Virus record (IMG/VR): IMGVR_UViG_3300025286_000060
Location: 1 to 35,775 of that record
DNA length: 35,775 nucleotides
Direction: 5' to 3' (one strand)
Source: a virus
The translations under genes and the position numbers were made by a program. Shown here piece after piece: positions 26,172 through 31,437 of the stretch; positions within the stretch are counted from its first letter, which is position 1, and each line of letters starts with the position of its first letter. The notes beneath the pieces are model-generated. The model saw only the letters and a program-made list of their open reading frames with translations. It was not told the origin of the DNA and made no database searches.

Positions 26172-26357
26172 ATGGACCCAAGATGGCTTAGATGCGAAGC
26201 ATGTGAAGATTACTACTGTGCGCTTCACGATATGCACGTGTTTGAATGTCCCTGCCCAAATTACGAGGATTGCCTGAACGATGGATTCGATCCATATGAA
26301 GAGATGGCAGACAAAGCAAATATCGCAATGCAAATGCAAAGACCGATAATAATGTGA
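26172..26357 (+). CDS. Small Cys/His-rich (zinc-binding-like) protein
   Basis: A 61-residue protein with AGGAGG 6 bases before the ATG. Cys8-x2-Cys11, Cys16, His19, His22, Cys26-x-Cys28 and Cys34 give a likely compact zinc-bound fold. The C-terminal 25 residues are helical and acidic. It is the first rightward gene and lies divergent to the packaging genes, which suits a regulator. No family recognised. Its 5' end abuts the inverted repeat. A possible weak hairpin (TAAGGT-CTAAA-ACCTTA, 26358-26374) follows the stop. Confidence 0.6.
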   Translation: MDPRWLRCEACEDYYCALHDMHVFECPCPNYEDCLNDGFDPYEEMADKANIAMQMQRPIIM

Positions 26358-26516
26358 TAAGGTCTAAAACCTTACAAAGACAGCGCTATAAAGCCCGAAC
26401 CGCACCGGATGACAGTCAGGAACGCTGACCAGACATACATCCCATCAATTTTTTGCCCATGATGACCGGCAAAAGTCCCGATGAGTTAGCGACAAACAAA
26501 CTCTTTCTTTATAAAA

Positions 26517-26531
26517 GGGGGGTTTGGGGGG
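26517..26531 (+). other. Paired G6 tract
   Basis: Two G6 runs separated by TTT, preceded by AAAA and followed by TTTT. With only two runs, a G-quadruplex would need short runs to fold back or two strands to pair. It may mark an origin or control site; nothing further supports a function. Confidence 0.4.
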
Positions 26532-27014
26532 TTTTAACTTTCTTTCTGCTAACAACAGCTACAACACTACTCACTTAGTGATAACAGACAAACAACACTG
26601 TAGCTAACTAACACACATACACAGACATAAGAAATATAACTAACCAAAAATCTGTGACAGTAGTACCCACCACGTGTAAAGGGCGAAAAGGGCGAACGCT
26701 TCACGACGTGCCTCGCGCAGGCGCGTCTAAAACCCGCACACCTGTACAAGTTGAGTACGCGCACGTGTCAGTGGAGTCGCGCCCACGTAAAGCGCCGGGT
26801 TTGTGTCGATACTAGGTGCCACCCTTCTCAATTGCCCCTTGATTTGCCGTATCCGTTTCGGTGTGCTACCACACGCGCGCGACGCTGCCCTCGGGCACGC
26901 GCGAGGCTGAAGTTTTTCGATCTCGGATCTGCCTTATGCCCACGCGAGCGGGCACGCCTATGCACGACCTAGCAGATTTTTGCCGTGATAGTCTGGTTTT
27001 AGGTCGAGCGAGAC

Positions 27015-27072
27015 ACCCGCTCCCGCCAGACCCGCCCACATGGGCACACATACCAGCGGGTACGCACAGGAG
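27015..27072 (+). promoter_or_regulatory. Structured leader before the first right-arm gene
   Basis: An outer inverted repeat (ACCCGCT 27015-27021, AGCGGGT 27055-27061) encloses an inner hairpin GCCC-ACAT-GGGC (27034-27045), directly followed by ACACATA. The ribosome site AGGAG (27068-27072) comes just after. The leader could control translation of the first gene. It shares the ACACATA word with the leaders of later genes. Confidence 0.5.
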
Positions 27073-27078
27073 ATCGCC

Positions 27079-27330
27079 ATGACAACCGTATTTCTCAGCC
27101 CAGCATCGCTCGCACGCCTACCCAAGGCAACGTTGGTCGACTTCGTGATCACGCTCGCACAACGCCCCAGCGTAGACGCAGACGTACCTGCACCTACACC
27201 TACGCCTGAGGCACAACCCGAAAAGGCAAAACGTGAAGTGCCTTGCAAGGTGCATGACGTGAGCGTATGCACACGCAAGTTCTGGGGCGACAAGGGTGCA
27301 ACTGACTGCCGCGTAGCACGCCTTGCATGA
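27079..27330 (+). CDS. Small protein with Cys/His motif
   Basis: An 83-residue protein. Start chosen at the ATG with AGGAG (27068-27072) upstream. Residues 30-50 are acidic and Pro/Ala-rich (PAPTPTPEAQPEKAK). The last 30 residues hold Cys56, His59, Cys64 and Cys77, possibly a small metal site. The N-terminal 25 residues are predicted helical. First gene of the rightward cluster; its 3' end forms an inverted repeat with the start of the next gene. Function unknown. Confidence 0.6.
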   Translation: MTTVFLSPASLARLPKATLVDFVITLAQRPSVDADVPAPTPTPEAQPEKAKREVPCKVHDVSVCTRKFWGDKGATDCRVARLA

Positions 27331-27369
27331 CCCACACGTACGGACAATGCGCCCACGTCGCAAGGCGTG
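27317..27369 (+). promoter_or_regulatory. 10-bp inverted repeat across the gene 1 / gene 2 junction
   Basis: CACGCCTTGC (27317-27326), in the last codons of the first gene, is the exact complement of GCAAGGCGTG (27360-27369), which holds the possible AAGG ribosome site and the GTG of the next gene. A ribosome finishing gene 1 would open the stem and free gene 2's start, so this could be a coupling switch. Confidence 0.45.
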
Positions 27370-27516
27370 AGCGTGTTGCCCGAGGTGAGTCGGTCAGACT
27401 CAGAGCACATACGCGCCTTGTACGAGGACTATCACGTCTCGCATGGCAACGTGCGGGTGACGGGTGGCTACGTCGATCCGGCGTCGATCAGTGACCCGTA
27501 TCTCGTGGACATGTAA
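27367..27516 (+). CDS. Small acidic hypothetical protein
   Basis: A 49-codon frame with a GTG start (or GTG 27373, 47 residues) and a TAA end. The translation (for example SDSEHIRALYEDYHVSHGN, then VDPASISDPYLVDM) looks like a folded acidic protein and is much more protein-like than the other frames here. The ribosome site AAGG is weak. It is in the same frame as gene 1, separated by one TGA, so a readthrough extension is also possible. No family recognised. Confidence 0.5.
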   Translation: MSVLPEVSRSDSEHIRALYEDYHVSHGNVRVTGGYVDPASISDPYLVDM

Positions 27517-27530
27517 GGCGCAATACGTGG

Positions 27531-27550
27531 CGCAAGGTGTACGCCTTGCG
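27531..27550 (+). terminator. Hairpin after gene 2
   Basis: CGCAAGG-TGTACG-CCTTGCG gives a perfect 7-bp stem 15 bases beyond the stop. There is no T-run after it, so it may be an mRNA-stabilising or processing hairpin rather than a true terminator. Confidence 0.35.
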
Positions 27551-27587
27551 TCTACGTGAGAGCGTTCGAGGCGACTTGGATTCTCTC

Positions 27588-27635
27588 ACGTGGGACACAT
27601 TCCCACGTACACACATATACGCACCTTGTGGTGCG
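27588..27635 (+). promoter_or_regulatory. Structured leader of the 27648 gene
   Basis: ACGTGGGA-CACAT-TCCCACGT (27588-27608) is followed at once by ACACACATA (27609-27617) and by a second hairpin CGCACC-TTGT-GGTGCG (27620-27635) just before AGGAGG. The same order, hairpin then ACACACATA then ribosome site, recurs in the next leader. Confidence 0.5.
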
Positions 27636-27647
27636 ACAGGAGGCAAA

Positions 27648-27911
27648 ATGCCTAACTCTACACACACGTCCATCGTGGACGACATTGCGAACGAAATCGT
27701 GAACGACATACCTGCGCCAATACGCGATCACGAGGGATTCGAGTCAAACGACACCTACGTGTCGTCACGTGAAGCGACAGCCCTTGCGGGCACTGCAATG
27801 CAGGTGGAGGGACATCCCGACACCGAACTCACGTTCGCAGATCTCGTGGGCGATCCTAAGGTGAGCGAGAACCTCGTCGCTGACATGTTCGAGTGGCTTG
27901 CGGTCGAGTAA
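27648..27911 (+). CDS. Small acidic hypothetical protein
   Basis: An 87-residue, strongly acidic protein (MPNSTHTSIVDDIANEI at the start, LVADMFEWLAVE at the end), with AGGAGG (27638-27643) ahead of the ATG. The acidic charge and predicted helices are common in phage early proteins that bind host proteins or mimic DNA. No family recognised; that role is speculation. Confidence 0.55.
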   Translation: MPNSTHTSIVDDIANEIVNDIPAPIRDHEGFESNDTYVSSREATALAGTAMQVEGHPDTELTFADLVGDPKVSENLVADMFEWLAVE

Positions 27912-27930
27912 CCCAGGCGTACGTGTGGGG

Positions 27931-27946
27931 GCAAACGAGAGTTTGC
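27931..27946 (+). terminator. Hairpin after the 27648 gene
   Basis: GCAAAC-GAGA-GTTTGC, a 6-bp perfect stem 19 bases after the stop codon. No T-run follows. A possible stability or processing element. Confidence 0.3.
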
Positions 27947-27988
27947 TCTCACGCTCATGGGCATCACACATTGCGTGGTGTTCATGAT

Positions 27989-28033
27989 CGTGGGGATTTC
28001 CCACGTACACACATAGCGCACATTGGAGGTGCA
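27989..28033 (+). promoter_or_regulatory. Repeated leader before the 28036 gene
   Basis: CGTGGG-GATTT-CCCACG (27989-28005) followed by ACACACATA (28007-28015) and CGCACATTGGAGGTGCA (28017-28033). In the last element GCAC and GTGC can pair, leaving the GGAG in the loop. The 17-base element is repeated exactly at 28397-28413 before the next gene. Confidence 0.55.
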
Positions 28034-28035
28034 AA

Positions 28036-28383
28036 TTGATTCAGGCGATTAGGTGCATGTTAGGTATGCACACGTGGGAGAGGGCGTTGTACGTATCGCA
28101 AGTTCCAGACGCGGGGATGTACTGCGTGCATTGCATGTACGTGGACTGGCTCGTTGACGAACTCGATTCCGCAGATTGGGACACGTGTGAAGGTGCGCCT
28201 ATGCACGTGCCATGCACGTGCTACGTCAATACGTGGGTTTCCGAGGAGCGCACGTGGGATTGGTACATAGACAAGGAGATCGGCACGTGGGACGAGTACG
28301 CACGTGAGTCTCCGATACATCCCGCGGATATGTGCGCACACGACAGGAGAGGAGCACGCGTGGAGTACGCGTTGATCGTATAG
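28036..28383 (+). CDS. Trp/Cys-rich small protein, C-x2-G-x-H-x-W type
   Basis: A 115-residue protein with a TTG start; GGAGG (28025-28029) is 6 bases ahead. The N-terminus has Cys7-x2-Gly10-x-His12-x-Trp14, then Cys30-x2-Cys33, a plausible zinc site reminiscent of the small DUF1660-type proteins (recalled, not searched). The rest is acidic and has repeated TW-D/E motifs that follow the repeated CACGTGGGA words in the DNA. Further Cys50, Cys60, Cys62, Cys100. A short protein of unknown function. Confidence 0.55.
   Translation: MIQAIRCMLGMHTWERALYVSQVPDAGMYCVHCMYVDWLVDELDSADWDTCEGAPMHVPCTCYVNTWVSEERTWDWYIDKEIGTWDEYARESPIHPADMCAHDRRGARVEYALIV
28071..28306 (+). repeat. Cluster of seven CACGTG palindromes
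   Basis: CACGTG starts at 28071, 28182, 28204, 28215, 28251, 28284 and 28301, seven times in 236 bases. Random expectation for a 6-base word is well under one. All are inside the 28036 gene. Confidence 0.8.
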
Positions 28384-28396
28384 GACACACACATAA

Positions 28397-28413
28397 CGCA
28401 CATTGGAGGTGCA
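28397..28413 (+). promoter_or_regulatory. Second copy of the 17-base leader element
   Basis: CGCACATTGGAGGTGCA repeats exactly the element at 28017-28033 and gives the ribosome site of the 28419 gene. ACACACATA lies just upstream (28387-28395). A third, partial copy (CACACATTGGAGG, 28647-28659) precedes the 28665 gene. Confidence 0.7.
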
Positions 28414-28418
28414 CACAT

Positions 28419-28646
28419 ATGTCACGAAGCTACGTGAACCCGAATAGGCGACTCAGGTACGAGCCTAAGACGAAATTCGACAGGCGAATGACCGCACGCG
28501 CTGAACGACACGCGATTAGGCAACAACTGGCGAGTGGCAACGATAACCCGTTCTACGCGGTCATCACGTATCACTCAGACGCAACGTATAGCGTGTCCGA
28601 ACTGGACATGAGCATACCTGCACAAGCAAAACAGGCGCGCAAATAA
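28419..28646 (+). CDS. Small basic hypothetical protein
   Basis: A 75-residue protein with GGAGG ahead of the ATG. The N-terminal 40 residues are strongly basic with RRLR/RRM clusters (PNRRLRYEPKTKFDRRMTAR) and may bind RNA or DNA. The C-terminus is beta-like then polar. No family recognised. Confidence 0.55.
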   Translation: MSRSYVNPNRRLRYEPKTKFDRRMTARAERHAIRQQLASGNDNPFYAVITYHSDATYSVSELDMSIPAQAKQARK

Positions 28647-28664
28647 CACACATTGGAGGCACGC

Positions 28665-28958
28665 ATGTGCAAGAAAACTCGGAGCGATTTTCGCAAAAAC
28701 GGCAACGGCTACGCATACCACATAAGCTGGTGCAAGGCACACGCGAGTAAGGCGAAAAAGCCCGCAAAAACGACCACAAAGCCCGCAAAAACGAGCGCAA
28801 AGCCAACACGCACGAGATTGCCCAACTACGCGAAGGCATGGGTAGCCACGTACAAGGCTGAACTCGCCAAAGGCGTTGGACACATAAAGGCACTCATACG
28901 TGCGACGAAGGCGCATGGCAAACTGACAACTGCACAGGTACGCAAGGCATTAGCCTAA
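28665..28958 (+). CDS. Lys/Ala/Pro-rich H1-like small protein
   Basis: A 97-residue protein. Residues about 25-45 repeat a KPAKT unit (KKPAKTTTKPAKTSAKPT), like the tails of histone H1 or bacterial H1-like proteins. The C-terminal 45 residues (LPNYAKAWVATYKAELAKGV, then LTTAQVRKALA) form a likely helical domain. GGAGG (28655-28659) precedes the ATG. A nucleoid/DNA-binding role is plausible; not proven. Confidence 0.6.
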   Translation: MCKKTRSDFRKNGNGYAYHISWCKAHASKAKKPAKTTTKPAKTSAKPTRTRLPNYAKAWVATYKAELAKGVGHIKALIRATKAHGKLTTAQVRKALA

Positions 28959-28968
28959 GGAGGCACGC

Positions 28969-29091
28969 ATGGCAAATCGTATACGCAAGTGGTGGCGTGG
29001 AGAGTACGGCGTACTCCCGTGGCAAACGCTACCCATAGTGGCGATTCTCGTGTGGTCGCTCTTGATCGCACTCATATTGGATGCACGTTAG
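28969..29091 (+). CDS. 40-residue single-span membrane protein
   Basis: A 40-codon gene with AAGGAGG (28957-28963) ahead of its ATG, below common length cut-offs. The N-terminus is basic (MANRIRKWWRGE), then PWQTLPIVAILVWSLLIALI forms one membrane helix, and the end is LDAR. The positive N-terminus suggests it faces the cytoplasm. It could be a membrane toxin, anti-host or superinfection-exclusion protein; nothing specific is known. Confidence 0.65.
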   Translation: MANRIRKWWRGEYGVLPWQTLPIVAILVWSLLIALILDAR

Positions 29092-29102
29092 GAGGTACAC
29101 GT

Positions 29103-29222
29103 ATGTTCTGGCTGTGTTGGTTCGGGATTCACAGATGGCGTCGAGTTTGGGCGCGCATTGAACGAATCAAACAAGATGGACGCGTATGTATACGATGCGG
29201 GAGGTCAAAGCGTATGAGATGA
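29103..29222 (+). CDS. 39-residue C-x2-G-x-H-x-W protein
   Basis: A 39-codon gene with AGGAGG (29090-29095) upstream. Cys5-x2-Gly8-x-His10-x-Trp12 and Cys29-x2-Cys32 match the motif of the 28036 gene with almost the same spacing (15 or 16 residues between Trp and the Cys pair). The rest is strongly basic (RRVWARIERIKQ). Probably a zinc-bound micro-protein; function unknown. The two genes look like diverged relatives. Confidence 0.6.
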   Translation: MFWLCWFGIHRWRRVWARIERIKQDGRVCIRCGRSKRMR

Positions 29223-29239
29223 AACTGGAACTAGCTATA

Positions 29240-29284
29240 CCCCATCTCTCTCTCCCTCTAAAGAGGGAGGAGAGAGAGATGGGG
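29240..29284 (+). promoter_or_regulatory. Pyrimidine/purine hairpin 1
   Basis: A pyrimidine-rich arm (29240-29259) pairs with the purine-rich arm 29262-29284, about 20 bp with a 3-base bulge, around a CCCTC-TAAA-GAGGG tip. It lies between the 29103 gene and the 29316 gene. No T-run follows, so it is not a classic terminator. The purine arm contains GGGAGGAG followed by ATG, an imitation or real ribosome site that the stem would hide. Confidence 0.65.
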
Positions 29285-29315
29285 ACTGGAAAATTTTGGA
29301 AACTTGGAGGGCAGT

Positions 29316-29477
29316 ATGCGAGATTTCACAGTTTGTGGCGAATGTGGCACAGTCACGATGACGTGTCCCAGCGATGGTTCTGCACTGATAGACCCACGCC
29401 TTATGGAGTGCGAATGGGGTCACGTGACAGAGCCAGTCGAATACAACGCAGATGGAATTTACACACAAGTAGCGTAG
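29316..29477 (+). CDS. 53-residue Cys-rich small protein
   Basis: A 53-codon gene too short for common cut-offs. GGAGG (29306-29310) precedes the ATG and TAG ends it. The translation begins MRDFTVCGECGTVTMTC; Cys7-x2-Cys10, Cys17 and Cys32 with His36 suggest a zinc site. The rest is acidic. A longer frame overlaps it in another register but has a less protein-like sequence and a start inside the hairpin. Function unknown. Confidence 0.65.
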   Translation: MRDFTVCGECGTVTMTCPSDGSALIDPRLMECEWGHVTEPVEYNADGIYTQVA

Positions 29478-29487
29478 GGGGGCATAC

Positions 29488-29820
29488 GTGGGACAAACAC
29501 ACAAAATCGGGAAACACAAGACACACGTTGCAAATCGTGACGGGTGGACTGTCGTTACCTATCACAACACGGACGTGGTGAAAATCCACAACGACTGCGG
29601 ACAGATCGTACTTGATTCTGGCGGTTGGCGTACACAGACGACCAAGACACGCATGAATCAGGTCGCAAGCGAGTTCAATCTGGAGTTTCACGTACACCAG
29701 CAGGACTGGACATGGTACGTGACCACTCCAATGGGCACGACCGAGTTCATCGACGGCGTGACGTTTATGAACGATGGCGACTGGACAGTACGTGATCTCG
29801 TTCTGGGTTCGATGAAATAG
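29488..29820 (+). CDS. Widespread small phage/plasmid protein (SGGWRT family)
   Basis: A 110-residue protein with a GTG start and a G-rich site upstream. The order of motifs TVVTYHNTDVVKI, LDSGGWRTQTTKTRMNQ and WTWYVTTPMGTTEFIDGVTF matches, from memory, a small protein family common in phages and plasmids whose function is not known. Next gene's ribosome site overlaps its stop. Family call is by motif recall, without a search. Confidence 0.65.
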   Translation: MGQTHKIGKHKTHVANRDGWTVVTYHNTDVVKIHNDCGQIVLDSGGWRTQTTKTRMNQVASEFNLEFHVHQQDWTWYVTTPMGTTEFIDGVTFMNDGDWTVRDLVLGSMK

Positions 29821-29831
29821 GAGTAAACGAC

Positions 29832-30038
29832 ATGAAAACACAAGAACGAGTCGCACTCGCGCATGACTTACAAGCGACTGCGACTGAACTCGCTCAACAC
29901 ATGAGCGTTTTCATCGAGTGTACGAACTGCGTCGCGGAGACGTATGACGATTGGGATTCTCAGGTACGTGATGTAAGCGGGTTGCTTGCACATTTGCGTC
30001 GTGAGATCGAGGCTGTTCGTGGTGAGTACCACGCCTGA
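29832..30038 (+). CDS. Small helical protein
   Basis: A 68-residue, helical protein (MKTQERVALAHDLQATATEL, then VSGLLAHLRREIEAVRG). The ATG follows AGGAGTAAACGAC, a start cassette also used near 30131 and 30896. Only two Cys residues. Ends just before a perfect hairpin. No family recognised. Confidence 0.55.
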   Translation: MKTQERVALAHDLQATATELAQHMSVFIECTNCVAETYDDWDSQVRDVSGLLAHLRREIEAVRGEYHA

Positions 30039-30045
30039 GCACTTG

Positions 30046-30087
30046 CTCCTTTCTCCTCTGAATCTTAGGAATCAGAGGAGAAAGGAG
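30046..30087 (+). promoter_or_regulatory. Pyrimidine/purine hairpin 2
   Basis: CTCCTTTCTCCTCTGA (30046-30061) is the exact complement of TCAGAGGAGAAAGGAG (30072-30087): a perfect 16-bp stem with a 10-base loop. It starts 7 bases after the stop of the 29832 gene. No T-run follows. The purine arm is rich in ribosome-site-like words. Confidence 0.75.
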
Positions 30088-30141
30088 AAAGCGGTACGTT
30101 GTAAATTCACGGGTGTTCTCACATACACACAGGAGTAAACG

Positions 30142-30528
30142 ATGGACATTTATTGCAGCACGTGTGGCGAACCATACGAACTATACATAGGCGACGATGA
30201 AGATCGAAAGGAGATCGAACGTGTACGCCAAGGCAGGTGCTCGCTATGCAAGGGCGTGAAGCCACCAACCTGTCACGATTGCGGAAACCAAATGCCACGC
30301 GAAGATCTAAAGTCACGTGGGTGTGGGAGCAACGACGCATGTGACGACAAGCTGATTTGTATGAACTGTTGGGGATACCACGAGGAGGGTAATCACACAC
30401 GTAAGTACGAGTCAAGCAAACTGTCTAAGGCACAGGCATCGGCTGTCTTGTACGACATATTGGGCGACGATCTCGATGGCGTCGCGGCGATGATGGACGA
30501 TGGCGAATACATGGGGCTTATCGAATAG
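30142..30528 (+). CDS. Multi-Cys (zinc-finger-like) protein
   Basis: A 128-residue protein. Cys pairs at 5/8, 33/36, 44/47 and 73/76, plus Cys61, Cys67, His80 and His85, suggest two or three zinc sites. The C-terminal 45 residues are acidic and helical. AGGAG (30131-30135) is 6 bases before the ATG. The region 30277-30319 recurs exactly in the 30863 gene. Likely a nucleic-acid or protein-binding adaptor; not proven. Confidence 0.6.
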   Translation: MDIYCSTCGEPYELYIGDDEDRKEIERVRQGRCSLCKGVKPPTCHDCGNQMPREDLKSRGCGSNDACDDKLICMNCWGYHEEGNHTRKYESSKLSKAQASAVLYDILGDDLDGVAAMMDDGEYMGLIE

Positions 30529-30980
30529 GAGGCATGAGCATGGCACTAGATCACACAATTATGAGCGAGTTGGTGTTTATTACGGACGAGGGACATGGCT
30601 GGCTGAGAATACCCAAAGACATATACGAGTTGAGCGGGTACAAGGCGAGCAATTTTAGCTACAAGGACGACGATTACGTGTATCTGGAGGAAGATTGTGA
30701 CGTGTACGGGTGGTTCAAGGCAATCACAGGTGAGGAACCGGAGAATTTTCCGTGGATTGGGCGTGAGATTCACGTGACGATGCGCTCAGATTCAAACCCA
30801 CGCAATAAAACACGTATGAGTGGCGAAGGATTTGTGAGTCCATTCACACAGGAGGCACGAGCATGACACATACACCAACACCATGGTACGCAACTGGAGT
30901 AAACGACATGAAAAAAACGATGGGCATTTATTGCAGTGATTGCGGAAACCAAATGCCACGCGAAGATCTAAAGTCACGTG
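30277..30980 (+). repeat. 43-base exact duplication between two neighbouring genes
   Basis: Bases 30277-30319 and 30938-30980 are identical over 43 bases and encode the same zinc-finger segment (DCGNQMPREDLKSR) in frame. A further shared word, CATTTATTGCAG, lies at 30147-30158 and 30925-30936. Confidence 0.85.
30540..30866 (+). CDS. Widespread small phage/plasmid protein (GHGWL family)
   Basis: A 108-residue protein. FITDEGHGWLRIPKDIYEL, SYKDDDYVYLEEDCD and WFKAITG follow the order of a common small phage/plasmid protein family as I recall it; function unknown. I choose the ATG at 30540: AGGAGG (30527-30532) is 7 bases ahead, whereas the ATG at 30534 is only 1 base from it. It ends in QEARA, made by the ribosome site of the next gene. 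Confidence 0.65.
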   Translation: MALDHTIMSELVFITDEGHGWLRIPKDIYELSGYKASNFSYKDDDYVYLEEDCDVYGWFKAITGEEPENFPWIGREIHVTMRSDSNPRNKTRMSGEGFVSPFTQEARA

Positions 30981-31171
30981 TGGGTGCAGGCATGACAAAC
31001 GACGCGCTTGTCGAAGCGTACAGGGCAGTCAACGCACACGACGCGCTTGTAAAAGCGTTAGTTTGTGCTGAAGCTGACATTGAGGGGTTAGTAGAGTCCG
31101 AAGCAGACGATCATCCTGCATGGCAAACCCTCAAAGAGATACGAGCTGCACTACAGGAGGTACGAACATGA
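30863..31171 (+). CDS. Chimeric small protein, HTPTPW / AVNAHDAL family with inserted zinc-finger segment
   Basis: A 102-residue protein. It opens MTHTPTPWYATG and closes with RAVNAHDALVKAL plus an acidic helix, the two ends of a common phage protein family (recalled). In between lies IYCSDCGNQMPREDLKSR, taken from the 30142 gene by exact 43-base identity, joined to a GGAGTAAACGACATG start word like that of the 29832 gene. It thus looks like a mosaic. The ATG overlaps the previous stop; it ends in QEVRT. Confidence 0.65.
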   Translation: MTHTPTPWYATGVNDMKKTMGIYCSDCGNQMPREDLKSRVGAGMTNDALVEAYRAVNAHDALVKALVCAEADIEGLVESEADDHPAWQTLKEIRAALQEVRT

Positions 31172-31437
31172 TAAAGAAATCATTGCAGGATTCCTATGCC
31201 CGTTGGGTTGCTGAAGGCAAGCAGCCTGACTGGTGGGACGGACTTGACGAGTCCATGCTTGAGGTCAACTTCTATAAAGAGGACGCTGTAAACCGAGGGC
31301 TGGACTCCTATAAAGAGGACTCACCGCTGAAAGTCTGCGTTTATCAAAACTATGACGTAACGGACTGGGTCGAAACTAAAACTGACCGCTGGGTAGATGT
31401 AACCCGGTGGCTTAGGCATAAGGAGGTACGAGCATGA
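31168..31437 (+). CDS. Small hypothetical protein with short internal repeat
   Basis: An 89-residue protein overlapping the previous stop by ATGA, with AGGAGG upstream. A 13-base repeat (CTATAAAGAGGAC at 31272 and 31308) gives two YKED motifs. Trp-rich C-terminal half (VTDWVETKTDRWVDVTRWL). Ends KEVRA. No family recognised. Confidence 0.6.
   Translation: MIKKSLQDSYARWVAEGKQPDWWDGLDESMLEVNFYKEDAVNRGLDSYKEDSPLKVCVYQNYDVTDWVETKTDRWVDVTRWLRHKEVRA

Larger units (their letters stand above)
26358..27078. other. 721-base region without a credible gene
   Basis: No open frame here has both a ribosome site and protein-like composition. What can be seen: a hairpin at the start (26358-26374), GTCAG-GAACG-CTGAC at 26415-26429, a G6-T3-G6 tract at 26517-26531, a short palindrome TCACTTAGTGA (26571-26581), a G-poor A/C-rich stretch of about 100 bases to 26655, then a CpG-rich half with CCTCG/CGAGG arms and a structured leader before the first gene. 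This is a likely control, replication or packaging region. Confidence 0.6.

Noticed and set aside
26459-26578. 39-codon frame with a hydrophobic C-terminal part in the gene-free region
   Set aside because: There is no ribosome site ahead of the ATG, and the hydrophobic residues come from the G6 tract and T-rich sequence.
26751-27051. Overlapping frames of about 60-75 residues on both strands in the CpG-rich segment
   Set aside because: They have no ribosome sites, are Arg/Cys-rich by composition, and several overlap in different frames, as expected of high-GC non-coding sequence.
26358-27078. tRNA or other stable RNA gene in the central region
   Set aside because: No cloverleaf with a T-loop (GGTTCGA-like) and matching acceptor arms could be found by eye. 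A tRNAscan or Rfam search would settle it.
27317-27516. Reassignment of TGA to an amino acid
   Set aside because: Many other genes in the window end properly in TGA (for example 30866, 31437, 32900), so a general recoding is not supported.
28564-28916. Two long minus-strand frames in the right arm
   Set aside because: Cys/Arg/Leu-rich shadow frames opposite well-supported plus-strand genes; no ribosome sites.
29186-29581. 131-codon plus-strand frame
   Set aside because: It runs through the hairpin at 29240 and through two better-supported genes in other frames; its start lies inside the 29103 gene.
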